Below, in pieces: positions 36,622-45,371 of a stretch of 64,000 nucleotides of DNA (position 1 is the stretch's first letter; every line of letters begins with the position of its first letter). The position numbers and the translations under genes are program-made. Under the pieces are notes generated by a model that had not been told where the DNA came from, did not search any database, and worked only from the letters and a program-made list of their open reading frames with translations. Origin of the DNA: Cupriavidus laharis (lineage in GTDB: Bacteria > Pseudomonadota > Gammaproteobacteria > Burkholderiales > Burkholderiaceae). The DNA lies in assembly GCF_914271435.1 (NCBI RefSeq), contig NZ_CAJZAI010000003.1, positions 434,001 to 498,000 on the forward strand. The letters are read 5' to 3'.

Positions 36622-37200
36622 TCAGGTGCCCCAACGCCGCACCAGCGAGGTTTCCAGGCCAAACAGATCAAGCACTCGCCCGATCGAATGATCGATCATT
36701 TCCTCGATGGTTTGCGGATTCGCGTAAAACGCGGGAACCGGTGGATAGATAATGGCGCCAGCCTCGGTGGCGCTGGCCATGCTGCGTATATGGCCGAGGT
36801 GGAGCGGTGTCTCCCGGACCATCAGCACAAGCCGCCGGCGTTCCTTGAGAGTGACGTCAGCGGCACGCGAGAGCAAGCTGCTCGTCACACCCGTCGCCAC
36901 CTCGGAGAGTGTCCGGATCGAGCAAGGCGCTACCACCATGCCCAGCGCGGGAAACGATCCGCTTGAGATGGCGGCGCCGATGTCGGTGTTCGCATAGCTG
37001 ACGCTCGCCAGTGCCTTGACGTCCGCCACGCTGTAGCTGGACTCGTGAGCCAGTGTCACCTGCGCCGATTTGCTCATCACCAGGTGCGACTCAACCTCGA
37101 TCTGCCTGAGCACCTGTAGCAGCCGGATGCCATAGGCAACTCCGGAGGCGCCGCTTATTCCCACCACCAGACGGCGGTTCGGCGTGGCATTAACTTGCAT
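36622..37200 (-). CDS. ubiX: UbiX-family flavin prenyltransferase
   Basis: A 192-residue enzyme that prenylates FMN to make the UbiD cofactor. Motifs: GISGASGVAYG (residues 14-24), VAPCSIRTLSEVATG (FMN binding), KERRRLVLMVRETPLHLGHI and YPPVPAFYANP. It lies at the promoter-proximal end of the cluster, 10 kb from the UbiD gene, and appears to have its own promoter region (37201-37472). A dedicated ubiX supports UbiD being catabolic. Confidence 0.92.
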   Translation of the reverse strand: MQVNATPNRRLVVGISGASGVAYGIRLLQVLRQIEVESHLVMSKSAQVTLAHESSYSVADVKALASVSYANTDIGAAISSGSFPALGMVVAPCSIRTLSEVATGVTSSLLSRAADVTLKERRRLVLMVRETPLHLGHIRSMASATEAGAIIYPPVPAFYANPQTIEEMIDHSIGRVLDLFGLETSLVRRWGT

Positions 37201-37303
37201 CCTTTGTCTCCAAACAAGCCGGTCGCGGCATATACTCCGCCACTCCGGTCACGGCGCGAATGTTATCACGTGAATTGAGACTCCGGTAAATGCCGAAGAC
37301 GTC

Positions 37304-37323
37304 GAAATCGAATGTTCGATTTC
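37304..37323. promoter_or_regulatory. Perfect 20-bp palindrome between ubiX and porin
   Basis: GAAATCGAA-TG-TTCGATTTC is a perfect inverted repeat midway between the divergent ubiX and porin genes (104 and 150 bases from their starts), in locally AT-rich DNA. It is a probable operator for divergent control; the binder is unknown. An IclR remnant and a LysR gene are both nearby. Confidence 0.6.
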
Positions 37324-37472
37324 TCTTATGAGTTGATAAATAATCGTCGCTTCTAATGCGTGGAGTCCTTCGCTACACTGGCCCCGCTATAAGAACAAAG
37401 CGTCCGTCGCAGCGCATCTCCCCCTGAGGCCGCTACCTTCAGGACGCAGAAAAAAGATAATCTGGAGACACT

Positions 37473-38561
37473 TTGAAAGCAAAATACTGCGCCCTCCCCA
37501 TGCTCGCGAGCCTGGCGTGCCCTGCCTTGGCCCAGAGCGTGACCACCCTCTACGGCAGCATCGATGCGGGCATCGACTATGTCTCGAATTCCAAGGGCCA
37601 TAGCCTCGTCCAGCTGTCTTCCGGCAAGCGCCAGCCGGACCGCTTCGGGATCCTGTTGCGGGAGGAGCTTGGCGCTGGCAATGCCGCCTTCGCGCGCCTC
37701 GAGAATGGCTTTCTCTCAGACACTGGCGCTCAGATCAACCCGACCAGCTTCTTCAATCGGGCGGCCTACCTCGGCCTTGCCAATGAACAGTGGGGCGCCA
37801 TCAGCTTTGGTCGTATCCCGGACTACACGTACGAGTACGTCGGCAGCCTCAACAATGCCGTGCCCGGCATCTCGTCGTTCTATTCGCCGGGAAACCTCGA
37901 CGGGCTGGCCAACACGAACGCGCTAAACAGCGCGGTAAAGTATCAGTCTGCGGACCTCCACGGTTTCCAGTTCGGCTTCATGAACGCGTTCGGCGGCAAG
38001 CCGGGTGACTTCGGCGCCGGTCGGCAGTACAGCATTGGTGCGCGCTACGACAACGACGATGTGCGCGTGGCGATGTCATACACAATGTCGCATGACCGCA
38101 CTGCGGACATCTTCGGTACCTTCGGCCTCACGTCGCTGCTCGGCCAGACGCTGAAACAGGGAGTGCCGTTCATTGCCAGCAAGTACAGCACGGTGGCGGT
38201 CGGTGGCATGGTGCGAGTGGCGAGGATCTTCAAGCCCCATGCCACCTACACGCGCGTGCGACTGGCCAACAGCCAGGGTGACGCCTATATGAACAACTAC
38301 CAGATCGGCGTTAACACCGATCTCAGTGGCGGGAAGGGCGTTGATATCCTCGGGACTTCATTCGCCTATTCGACGTTCGAGGGCCTGGCGTTCAGGCAGT
38401 ACAACCTGTTCCTGACGCACTATCTCTCCAAACGCACCGAGATCTACGCCGGCGCAGGCCTGCAACACGCGTCCGGCACCAACGCGGCGCAGTTCGGCTA
38501 TGCGGCGTCCTCGACGGACACGCAGGTGGTGGCGCGCGTGGGCATTCACCACTACTTCTGA
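37473..38561 (+). CDS. Gram-negative porin (Burkholderia OmpC-like)
   Basis: A 362-residue outer-membrane beta-barrel porin. The signal peptide of about 20 residues ends in ALAQ, the barrel starts SVTTLYGSIDAGIDY and ends in the aromatic VGIHHYF. It includes typical VSFGRIP-like and LENGF strands. It is transcribed away from the catabolic cluster together with the MFS gene, so it probably admits the pathway substrate through the outer membrane. Confidence 0.9.
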   Translation: MKAKYCALPMLASLACPALAQSVTTLYGSIDAGIDYVSNSKGHSLVQLSSGKRQPDRFGILLREELGAGNAAFARLENGFLSDTGAQINPTSFFNRAAYLGLANEQWGAISFGRIPDYTYEYVGSLNNAVPGISSFYSPGNLDGLANTNALNSAVKYQSADLHGFQFGFMNAFGGKPGDFGAGRQYSIGARYDNDDVRVAMSYTMSHDRTADIFGTFGLTSLLGQTLKQGVPFIASKYSTVAVGGMVRVARIFKPHATYTRVRLANSQGDAYMNNYQIGVNTDLSGGKGVDILGTSFAYSTFEGLAFRQYNLFLTHYLSKRTEIYAGAGLQHASGTNAAQFGYAASSTDTQVVARVGIHHYF

Positions 38562-38616
38562 CGATCGTGTGCCGCAGCCGTGGAGGCCGGGGCACAGTGT
38601 CCGCTGATAACAACTG

Positions 38617-40026
38617 ATGGAAACTCAAATGCGAGCAGAGCAGCCCTATGACATCGTGGCCCTGACCGAAGGGCAGAAGCCGGGCCGGTTCGCGGCCGGC
38701 CTTCTGTTCTGGTGCTTCCTGATCATGCTGATGGACGGCTATGACCAGACGGCAGTGTCTTTTGCTGCGCCGGCCATTATCAAGGACTGGCAGGTGTCGC
38801 GTGCCGCCTTCGGCCCCGTGTTCGGCGCCGGACTGTTCGGCACGCTGATTGGCTCATTCATCTTCGGCTATCTTGGCGACCGCCTCGGGCGCAAGAAGGC
38901 ACTGATCATCGGCAGCGCATTCTTCGGCGCGCTCACACTTGCGTCGGCGTGGGTTTCCTCGCTTAACGCGCTGATGTTGCTGCGTTTCCTGGCCGGCATC
39001 GGCATGGGCGGCGTGATTCCGAACTCGGTTGCGCTGGTGGCCGAGTACGCGCCAAAGCGCCTGCGCGCTACCTGGGTCACGCTGATGTTCTCTGGCTTTT
39101 CGATCGGTGCTGGCTCCGGCGGGATCGTATCGTCGGCGTTGATTCACCGTTATGGTTGGCCCGTGATGTTTGTCGTGGGTGGCATCGGCTCACTCGCGGT
39201 AGCGGCGCTGCTGATCTTCGTGTTGCCGGAATCGGCCAAGCTGCTCGTCGTGCAGCAACGCGCCACCGAGACTGTCCGCAGGCTCGTAGCCCGCCTGCGT
39301 CCGGATATGTCATTTCCCGCTGATGCTACGTTCTATGCGAGCGAAACCCAGGAAAAGCGCAAATTCGTCCTGACGCAGTTGTTTGGCGACGGGTTGCGCG
39401 CAATCACTCCACTGCTCTGGGTGGTCTTCATCGTCAATTCGATGGCGCTCTATTTCCTGCAGAACTGGTTGCCAATCCTTATGGAAGGGGTGGGCGTTCC
39501 AGCGCAGCGCGCCGGCATCGTGACAGCGATGTTTTCAGTCGGAGGCGTGATCGGCGGCCTCGCACTTTGCCGCTTTGTCGACAAGCATGGTGTGCTGGCC
39601 ATTATTGCGCTGCCCGCGATTGGCTGCCCGGTTGCCGCCATGCTTGGGCACGGCTCGTCCGAAGGCTGGCTCATGTGGTTGATCTTCCTGACGGGATTCT
39701 GCGTAGTGGGCATGCAATATGGCCTCTATGCCGTGGCCGGCATGATCTATCCGACCGCGTTCCGTTCGGCTGGCGTGGGAACCGCGATTTCCATCGGGAA
39801 GATCGGCTCGGTCGCAGGTCCGCTTGTCGGCGGCCTGCTGCTGTCAATGCACCTCCCGGTGGTCCAGCTGTTCTATGCCGCTGCGGCATTATTCCTGGTC
39901 GCGGCGGTCATTTCGACCGTGCTGGCAGTGCTTTATCAAATGCGGTTTGGCCCCAGCCATGACTCGGCAGAGCAGACAGTTCATTCACCAACGCACCTGC
40001 ATGGCAGCCACGGGGTTCGCAAGTAA
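38617..40026 (+). CDS. MFS transporter, aromatic acid:H+ symporter type
   Basis: A 469-residue, 12-helix major facilitator. The first helix carries LMDGYDQTA, the acidic motif of the aromatic acid:H+ symporter family, and the loop 2-3 signature reads GYLGDRLGRKKAL. The C-terminus is a short hydrophilic tail rich in His and Ser. It lies 55 bases after the porin stop, so porin and transporter form an uptake pair for the neighbouring pathway. Confidence 0.88.
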   Translation: METQMRAEQPYDIVALTEGQKPGRFAAGLLFWCFLIMLMDGYDQTAVSFAAPAIIKDWQVSRAAFGPVFGAGLFGTLIGSFIFGYLGDRLGRKKALIIGSAFFGALTLASAWVSSLNALMLLRFLAGIGMGGVIPNSVALVAEYAPKRLRATWVTLMFSGFSIGAGSGGIVSSALIHRYGWPVMFVVGGIGSLAVAALLIFVLPESAKLLVVQQRATETVRRLVARLRPDMSFPADATFYASETQEKRKFVLTQLFGDGLRAITPLLWVVFIVNSMALYFLQNWLPILMEGVGVPAQRAGIVTAMFSVGGVIGGLALCRFVDKHGVLAIIALPAIGCPVAAMLGHGSSEGWLMWLIFLTGFCVVGMQYGLYAVAGMIYPTAFRSAGVGTAISIGKIGSVAGPLVGGLLLSMHLPVVQLFYAAAALFLVAAVISTVLAVLYQMRFGPSHDSAEQTVHSPTHLHGSHGVRK

Positions 40027-40085
40027 AGCGCAGACTCATTGCGGGCCGGCATCGCAGCTTCAATTCTGTACCACCGATCTTCCGT

Positions 40086-40178
40086 TTGCGGCGCGATTCC
40101 CTGATCGTACCGCTGGCATGCCTGGGCAAGGGCACGCAGGCCGCCGGCCGCGTGCTCGAGCGCGCAGCGAAGAAGTAG
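40086..40178 (+). pseudogene. Possible entericidin-like remnant before leuD
   Basis: A 30-codon frame (from TTG) reads ...[25 protein letters not shown] (about 25 residues seen; key features a lipobox-like LAC followed by GKGTQAAGR). This resembles the end of an entericidin-type lipoprotein. In betaproteobacteria a small entericidin gene commonly sits between leuC and leuD, so this may be the piece that travelled with leuD. Weak evidence. Confidence 0.3.
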
Positions 40179-40188
40179 GGAAAGGGAA

Positions 40189-40839
40189 ATGGAAAAGTTC
40201 ACCGTACACAGCGGCATCGTGGCGCCGCTTGACCGCGAGAACGTCGATACCGACGCCATCATCCCGAAGCAATTCATGAAGTCGATCCAGCGCACCGGCT
40301 TCGGCCCGAACCTGTTCGACGAATGGCGCTACAAGGATGGCGGCCAGCCCGGCATGGACAACAGCAAGCGTCCGCTGAACCCGGACTTCGTGCTGAACCA
40401 GCCGCGCTACCAGGGCGCGTCGATCCTGCTGGCGCGCCGCAACTTCGGCTGCGGCAGCTCGCGCGAGCATGCACCGTGGGCGCTCACGCAATACGGCTTC
40501 CGCGCCGTGATCGCGCCGAGCTTTGCCGACATCTTCTTCAACAACTGCTACAAGAACGGCCTGCTGCCGGTGGTGCTGAGCGAATTGCAGGTCGACCACC
40601 TGTTCAACGAGACCAATGCCTTCAACGGCTACAAGCTGACCATCGACCTGGACAAGCAGGCCGTGATCACGCCAGGTGGCGAGGCCTGCAACTTCGACAT
40701 CGCCCCGTTCCGCAAGTACTGCATGCTGAACGGCTTTGACGATATCGGCCTGACCCTGCGTCATGCCGAAAAGATCAAGGCGTATGAAGCCGAGCGCGTG
40801 GCAAAGATGCCGTGGCTGAACAATCGCGTGGTCCGGTGA
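40189..40839 (+). CDS. leuD: 3-isopropylmalate dehydratase small subunit
   Basis: A 216-residue LeuD with the expected swivelling-domain motifs: [13 protein letters not shown] (about residues 19-31), [18 protein letters not shown] and [18 protein letters not shown]. Full length for the family. It normally pairs with LeuC in leucine synthesis, but leuC and leuB are absent on both sides here, so this is an orphan and probably a second copy. GGGAAAGGGAA gives a fair ribosome binding site. Confidence 0.92.
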   Translation: MEKFTVHSGIVAPLDRENVDTDAIIPKQFMKSIQRTGFGPNLFDEWRYKDGGQPGMDNSKRPLNPDFVLNQPRYQGASILLARRNFGCGSSREHAPWALTQYGFRAVIAPSFADIFFNNCYKNGLLPVVLSELQVDHLFNETNAFNGYKLTIDLDKQAVITPGGEACNFDIAPFRKYCMLNGFDDIGLTLRHAEKIKAYEAERVAKMPWLNNRVVR

Positions 40840-41650
40840 AATCGGAACAAATGTGGTGTCTCTGCCTTACGCATCACTGGGTTGTGGAACGCACGCGTGC
40901 TTGGCTTGCGGTCTGCGACAAGGTGTGTAGCCGCATCGAACGTTGCCTCGATGCTCATCTGGCCCTGCTCGAGGCGCTTACGCAGTAATTTGCTCTCGGT
41001 GCGTCGCTGCTCATGAAGCTGGCAAGACTCTGGAAGGATGGGGGCGCTCTCCGAGCAGGAGTTCATGGAGCGGAACATCTGGATTTCCTTTTTATCCTGG
41101 GCAATCAATCCCTTACTGCGCCTGCGCGACGGAGGCAGAGGGCGCGATTATTATTGATGTTTCCAGAATTCATGACAACGCAAAATATTCGTCGTCCCCG
41201 CGCAGGCGGGGACCCAGTGACTTTTTGTCCCCCTTCGGGGGACTTGTAAGACGCTGGATTCCCGCCTTCGCGGGAATGACGGTGGTTGCTTTGATGTTGT
41301 CGTGAAATAGGGAAAGCTCAATAAGCTAAGGCATGGCCAGCACAATCTCGGGGAAACACCAAGACGGTACGAGGCTGTTCCAGGATGGGCGAGGCTGCGT
41401 CCGGGGGTGATTTGCCCCATCTTCAAGGTTCGTCTCCCACTGTCTGGTGAAGCTGCGGATAGTTGAACACCCGACGTCTTGCACACGAGTATTTGGCGCC
41501 CCCGGCTTGCAGGCTTGTCTTGATTGGACACTTGCTTGCCAATTCGCGACATTTGGAAGGCTGCCGCGTCAAGGGACGGCAATGTTCCGTAGCATCGCGC
41601 CGTCGCATGAAGCAGTTCATGCCTCAGCGAGCGAACGGAGAACCTCTACC
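40840..41650. other. Intergenic region with MITE-like repeat
   Basis: This 811-base gap contains the repeat at 41190-41282 and otherwise no gene I can support. A leftward frame overlapping the leuD 3' end (up to 41108) has no recognisable domain or codon signal. It marks the boundary between the orphan leuD and the scarred BKACE/porin/intron region. Confidence 0.4.
41190..41282. repeat. MITE/REP-like palindromic repeat
   Basis: A 93-base element. Its ends, CGTCGTCCCCGCGCAGGC and the complement of GCCTTCGCGGGAATGACGG, are imperfect inverted repeats. Inside are three short hairpins: CCCCGC...GCGGGG (about 41196-41211), GTCCCCC-TTC-GGGGGAC (41227-41243) and TTCCCGC...GCGGGAA (41259-41276). Elements with ATTCCCGC...GCGGGAAT arms are dispersed in many betaproteobacterial genomes. 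Only one copy is in this window. Confidence 0.7.
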
Positions 41651-42182
41651 ATGGCAGCACCCCAGCGCAAGGTCATCGTCACGTGTGCCGTGACGGGCGG
41701 CATCCACACCCCCTCGATGTCCCCGTAACCACAACGCACTTCATTGACCGCGGCATTCTCAAGCCACCGTTCTTCATCCAGTCCATTTTCGGCTTGCTCG
41801 GAGGCATCGGCACACATCCCGAGGACGTCATGGATATGCGCCGCACCGCGGAGCGTCTGTTCGGCAAGGACTACTACTGGTCCGTGCTTGGCGCCGGCTG
41901 TAGCCAGATGCCGATTGCATCGATGGTGGCTGCCATGGGCGGAAACGTCCGGGTCGGCCTGGAGGATTCGCTTTGGGAAGGTCAGGACCGATTGAAACCG
42001 CCATGCTCGGACGCATTGCCGGCGGCAGGGATCGGATCGCGGCGGTTGCCGAAACCATTCCCGCCGGACGCGTCGGCACGCCGGAAGAGGTCGCTGACGC
42101 GATCGTCTTCCTGGCATCCGGGCAGTCCGTGTACATCACGGGACAGATCCTTCATGTGAACGGCGGGAAGACTGCCTTGTAG
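41651..42182 (+). pseudogene. Chimeric remnant: BKACE ends fused to an SDR tail
   Basis: From the ATG at 41651 the frame starts MAAPQRKVIVTCAVTGG, a BKACE (DUF849) N-terminus, and stops after 25 codons. A second frame from about 41727 continues as a BKACE C-terminus ([43 protein letters not shown]) until about 41976. A third frame then gives the last 65 residues of a short-chain dehydrogenase ([33 protein letters not shown]) to the stop at 42182. About 130 BKACE codons and most of the SDR gene are missing. Two deletions explain it. Confidence 0.75.
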
Positions 42183-42305
42183 TGATGCTTTCCGCTACGT
42201 GGGAGGCAACCGGTCTGGCAAAGATGCAGTGGCAGGAAAGTCGTGCTGGCGGTTGAGCGAGATGGCTGAATTATTCAAACAAATAAGGGTAGAGGAGAGA
42301 GCGTA

Positions 42306-43463
42306 ATGAAGAAGACGATGATTGGCCTGGCGGCTGCCTGCGCCTGCGGAGCAGTCCAGGCGCAATCCAGCGTGACGTTGTATGGCGTGGTCGACGTGAA
42401 CGTCGAATATGTCAATCACGTCGGAGCGGTTCCGTCGGCAAGCAATAACTTCAACCCCGGCCAGGGCGGAAAGGTCATTCGTGAGGACGCCGGTGGATAC
42501 TCCGGCTCTCGCTGGGGCCTTCGCGGCACGGAAGACCTGGGGAACGGGCTGAAGTCGGTCTTTGTCCTGGAGAGCGGCTTCAATTCCGATACCGGCACCA
42601 TGCAGCAGGGTGGGCGTCTGTTTGGTCGCCAGGCGTTCGCGGGCCTTGCGTCGCAATACGGGCAGGTCACCTTTGGCCGGCAATACCATTCGATGTTTTC
42701 CACGCTGGCCAACTTTATCCCGGCACGATACGCCACGCAGTATGAACCGGTTGGCGTGATCGCCGGTGGCAACTTCCGCGAGGACAACGCCGCGAAGTAT
42801 ACGGGCACGTTCGGGGGCTTGACGGTCATGGCAAACTGGTCGTTCGGCGTAGGGACAACACTTCCGCAAGTCACTCCGACTGTTCCGGCTGCGGGCGGCA
42901 ATGGCGAGGTGCCAGGGCAGTTCCGTCGGGATTCCGCCTATGGTGCGGGCGTGAGCTATCTTTCGGGGCCGTTCGGGGTGGGTATCGCCTATGACCAGTG
43001 GAATCCGACGATCGGCACCGGCAATGGTGCCTTCAAGAAGGCTGCTGTGATGGCCAGCTATGCCGTCGCCGAGACAGCGAAGGTAATGGGCGGCTACCGC
43101 TGGGGCCAGAACAAGAACCAGAACGGTACGCTCATCCTGCGCGACGATTTCTACTGGATCGGGGGGCAATACCGCTTTTCCCCTGCGCTCGACTTTACGC
43201 TCGAGTACGACTATCAGAATGTAAAGAACATCGGTGGCAATACCGGGATGGCCAATCCCTGGCAGATTGCCCTGATTGCCGACTATGCGTTCTCGAAGCG
43301 TACGGACGTTTATCTGACCACAGCCTATTCAAGGAACGCAGGCCTGGCCATGGAATCGGCCGCGAGTAACTTTGCCACCAGTCTTACGCTGAACAGCTAC
43401 GCTCTCCCGAATGGCAAAACGTCGATGTTTGGCGCTGCCGTCGGTATTCGTCACATTTTCTGA
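42306..43463 (+). CDS. Gram-negative porin
   Basis: A 385-residue outer-membrane porin. The signal peptide is about 20 residues (MKKTMIGLAAACACGAVQAQ), the barrel begins SSVTLYGVVDVNVEYV and ends VGIRHIF. YSGSRWGLRGTEDLGNGL and VTFGRQYHSM are typical of betaproteobacterial porins. AGGAGAGAGCGTA precedes the ATG. The group II intron begins at the base after its TGA, so its natural 3' region has been displaced by 1.9 kb. Confidence 0.92.
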   Translation: MKKTMIGLAAACACGAVQAQSSVTLYGVVDVNVEYVNHVGAVPSASNNFNPGQGGKVIREDAGGYSGSRWGLRGTEDLGNGLKSVFVLESGFNSDTGTMQQGGRLFGRQAFAGLASQYGQVTFGRQYHSMFSTLANFIPARYATQYEPVGVIAGGNFREDNAAKYTGTFGGLTVMANWSFGVGTTLPQVTPTVPAAGGNGEVPGQFRRDSAYGAGVSYLSGPFGVGIAYDQWNPTIGTGNGAFKKAAVMASYAVAETAKVMGGYRWGQNKNQNGTLILRDDFYWIGGQYRFSPALDFTLEYDYQNVKNIGGNTGMANPWQIALIADYAFSKRTDVYLTTAYSRNAGLAMESAASNFATSLTLNSYALPNGKTSMFGAAVGIRHIF

Positions 43464-45371
43464 GTGCGCCGGGAGACCGGCAAGGAGTAGGTGGTGCAAG
43501 TCCACTACGATGAAGGAATAGCGAACCACATCGGCCCCGAGCCGTGCGCAGGTCACCGCGAGGTGGTCGGCGAAGCGTCGGTAGGGGAGCGTGCGGGCCA
43601 GCCATTGAGCCGCGATAGATGTGTCATTCCGGGTGCCGACGCGGTTCAGAACGCGGAAGGCAACATGAAGAGGCGCGTGAGCGCGAGCGCCTCGACGACC
43701 CGGCGTGGTCAAAGACCCTGGCACGCACGGACGCTCCTTGCGCGGGAACCGGGAGATCTCTCGTCTGGCCAGTCGCAGCATGGACTGGTCCGCATCGGGA
43801 AGGCGAGGAGCCGTAGCCGATGATGCACGGACGGGAGAAGTCAGACTCCGCCGTAATAGCGAGGAAGCCTGCGAACAAGGCCGGGAAATCGGCTGCGGGG
43901 TGGGTGGAGCGAAGGGCGGGGACCAAGGGGAACATGGGTCAGTCCAACACGTGCCGGGCGCAGAACCGGGCAAGCGTGCAACAGGGGCTGGAACGTGTAC
44001 GTCAAGCTGCAAGGCAGCGGAAGAAGGAGCGGTTCACCGCGCTGCTGCATCACGTCACGGTCGACCGGCTTCGGGAGTCGTTTTATGCGCTCAAACGCAA
44101 CGCGGCTCCAGGAGTGGATGGCCTCACGTGGCGGTACTACGAGGCGGGACTGGATGAGCATCTCCAGCGCCTGCACACGCAAGTAATGAGCGGAGCGTAT
44201 CGGGCACTGCCCGTTCGGCGGCAGTACATACCCAAGCCGGACGGCAAACAGCGCCCATTGGGGATTGCCGCACTGGAAGACAAAATTGTCCAGCGCGCGG
44301 TGGTTGAAGTGCTAAATGCGATCTACGAGGAAGACTTTCTCGGTTTCTCGTACGGATTCCGACCCGGACGCAGTCAGCATGATGCGTTGGACGCGTTGGC
44401 AACGGCGATCACCCGCACCCCGGTGAACTGGATTTTAGACGCCGACATCCGCAGCTTCTTTGACTCGGTCAGCCAGGACTGGCTGGTTAGGTTCATGGAG
44501 CATCGGATCGGCGACGAGCGCATCATTCGTCTTGTGCGGAAATGGCTCAAGGCGGGCGTTCTGGAGAATGGAGAGCTGAGCGTCAGTGAAACAGGTACAC
44601 CGCAGGGTTCGGTGGCGTCGCCACTGTTCGCGAACGTGTATCTGCACTACGTATTTGATCTCTGGGCCAACCGGTGGCGACGGCGAGAAGCTAAAGGCAA
44701 CGTCATTATTCTGCGGTACGCAGATGATGTTGTGGTTGGTTTCGAGCACGAAGCTGACGCGCGGCGTTTCTGGGACGCGATGCGACAGAGGCTGGAGGAG
44801 TTCTCGCTGGCGCTACACCCGGACAAGACGAGGCTACTGGAGTTTGGTCGCAATGCAGCGGCCAACCGCCAGAGTCGAGGCCTTGGACGGCCGGAGACCT
44901 TCGCCTTCTTGGGCTTTATCTTTATCTGCGGACGATCGCGGCGCGGTGCCTTCCAGTTGCAGCGGAAGACCCGAGGTGATCGTATGCGGGCGAAGCTCAG
45001 GCAGATCAAGGAGGATTTGCGGCGGCGCTTGCACGATCCGATTCCTGCGCAAGGAAAATGGCTCAGGCAAGTGGTGCGCGGATACTTCGCGTACCACGCA
45101 GTACCAACAAATTCGCGAGCGCTCGGCGCTTTCCGTCACCACGTCCTGGACCTCTGGCGGCGTGCGCTCCGGCGCCGCAGCCAAAAGGATCACATGACGT
45201 GGGCGCGGGTCGAGCGGATCGCGGATGCCTGGCTCCCGCCACCCCGAATCCTTCATCCATGGCCCGACCGGCGCTTTGACGTCAAACACCCAAGGTAGGA
45301 GCCGTATGCCCGAATCGGGCTCGTACGGATCTGTGCGGGGGGTGCTCAGTAATGGGCATTCCTACCGCGAT
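43464..45371 (+). mobile_element. Group II intron
   Basis: A retroelement of about 1.9 kb. The 5' end GTGCGCC (from 43464) matches the group II consensus. Domain V is the hairpin at 45299-45331 (GAGCCGTATG...CGTACGGATC). Domain VI follows at 45335-45368 with an unpaired A at 45364 as branch-point candidate, which puts the 3' end at about 45371. The encoded reverse transcriptase lies within. The insertion is immediately after a porin stop codon and before a hairpin (45379-45398) that probably belonged to the porin transcript. Boundaries are from motif and pairing inspection, not from an empty-site comparison. Confidence 0.88.
43934..45298 (+). CDS. ltrA: Group II intron reverse transcriptase/maturase
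   Basis: A 454-residue intron-encoded protein. Reverse transcriptase blocks include APGVDGLTW, GKQRPLGIAALEDKIVQRAV, GFRPGRSQHDAL, the GTPQGSVASPLFANVYLHY block and the catalytic RYADDVVVGF. The maturase X domain follows (about residues 330-420), ending in a basic tail. There is no HNH endonuclease domain, so mobility would not use second-strand cleavage by this protein. AAGGGGAAC precedes the ATG at 43934; the upstream in-frame ATG at 43820 lies in the ribozyme part. The domain V hairpin starts right after the stop. Confidence 0.93.
   Translation: MGQSNTCRAQNRASVQQGLERVRQAARQRKKERFTALLHHVTVDRLRESFYALKRNAAPGVDGLTWRYYEAGLDEHLQRLHTQVMSGAYRALPVRRQYIPKPDGKQRPLGIAALEDKIVQRAVVEVLNAIYEEDFLGFSYGFRPGRSQHDALDALATAITRTPVNWILDADIRSFFDSVSQDWLVRFMEHRIGDERIIRLVRKWLKAGVLENGELSVSETGTPQGSVASPLFANVYLHYVFDLWANRWRRREAKGNVIILRYADDVVVGFEHEADARRFWDAMRQRLEEFSLALHPDKTRLLEFGRNAAANRQSRGLGRPETFAFLGFIFICGRSRRGAFQLQRKTRGDRMRAKLRQIKEDLRRRLHDPIPAQGKWLRQVVRGYFAYHAVPTNSRALGAFRHHVLDLWRRALRRRSQKDHMTWARVERIADAWLPPPRILHPWPDRRFDVKHPR

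Noticed and set aside
23948-37200. Assignment of the cluster as furan-2-carboxylate/HMF (hmf) genes
   Set aside because: UbiD, UbiX and a Mo dehydrogenase match that theme, but there is no furoyl-CoA ligase and the monooxygenase, VOC and fumarylacetoacetase genes do not belong to it.
23948-37200. Assignment as a nicotinate or picolinate pathway
   Set aside because: The Mo hydroxylase and FAD monooxygenase would fit, but 2,5-dihydroxypyridine dioxygenase and the deformylase/amidase set are not recognisable, and UbiD is not part of those pathways.
40761-41108. Leftward 115-codon frame overlapping leuD
   Set aside because: It overlaps the conserved leuD end, has no domain and no ribosome binding site.
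41190-41282. Possible CRISPR repeat or riboswitch
   Set aside because: Single unit with three nested hairpins and no spacers; better explained as a dispersed palindromic repeat.
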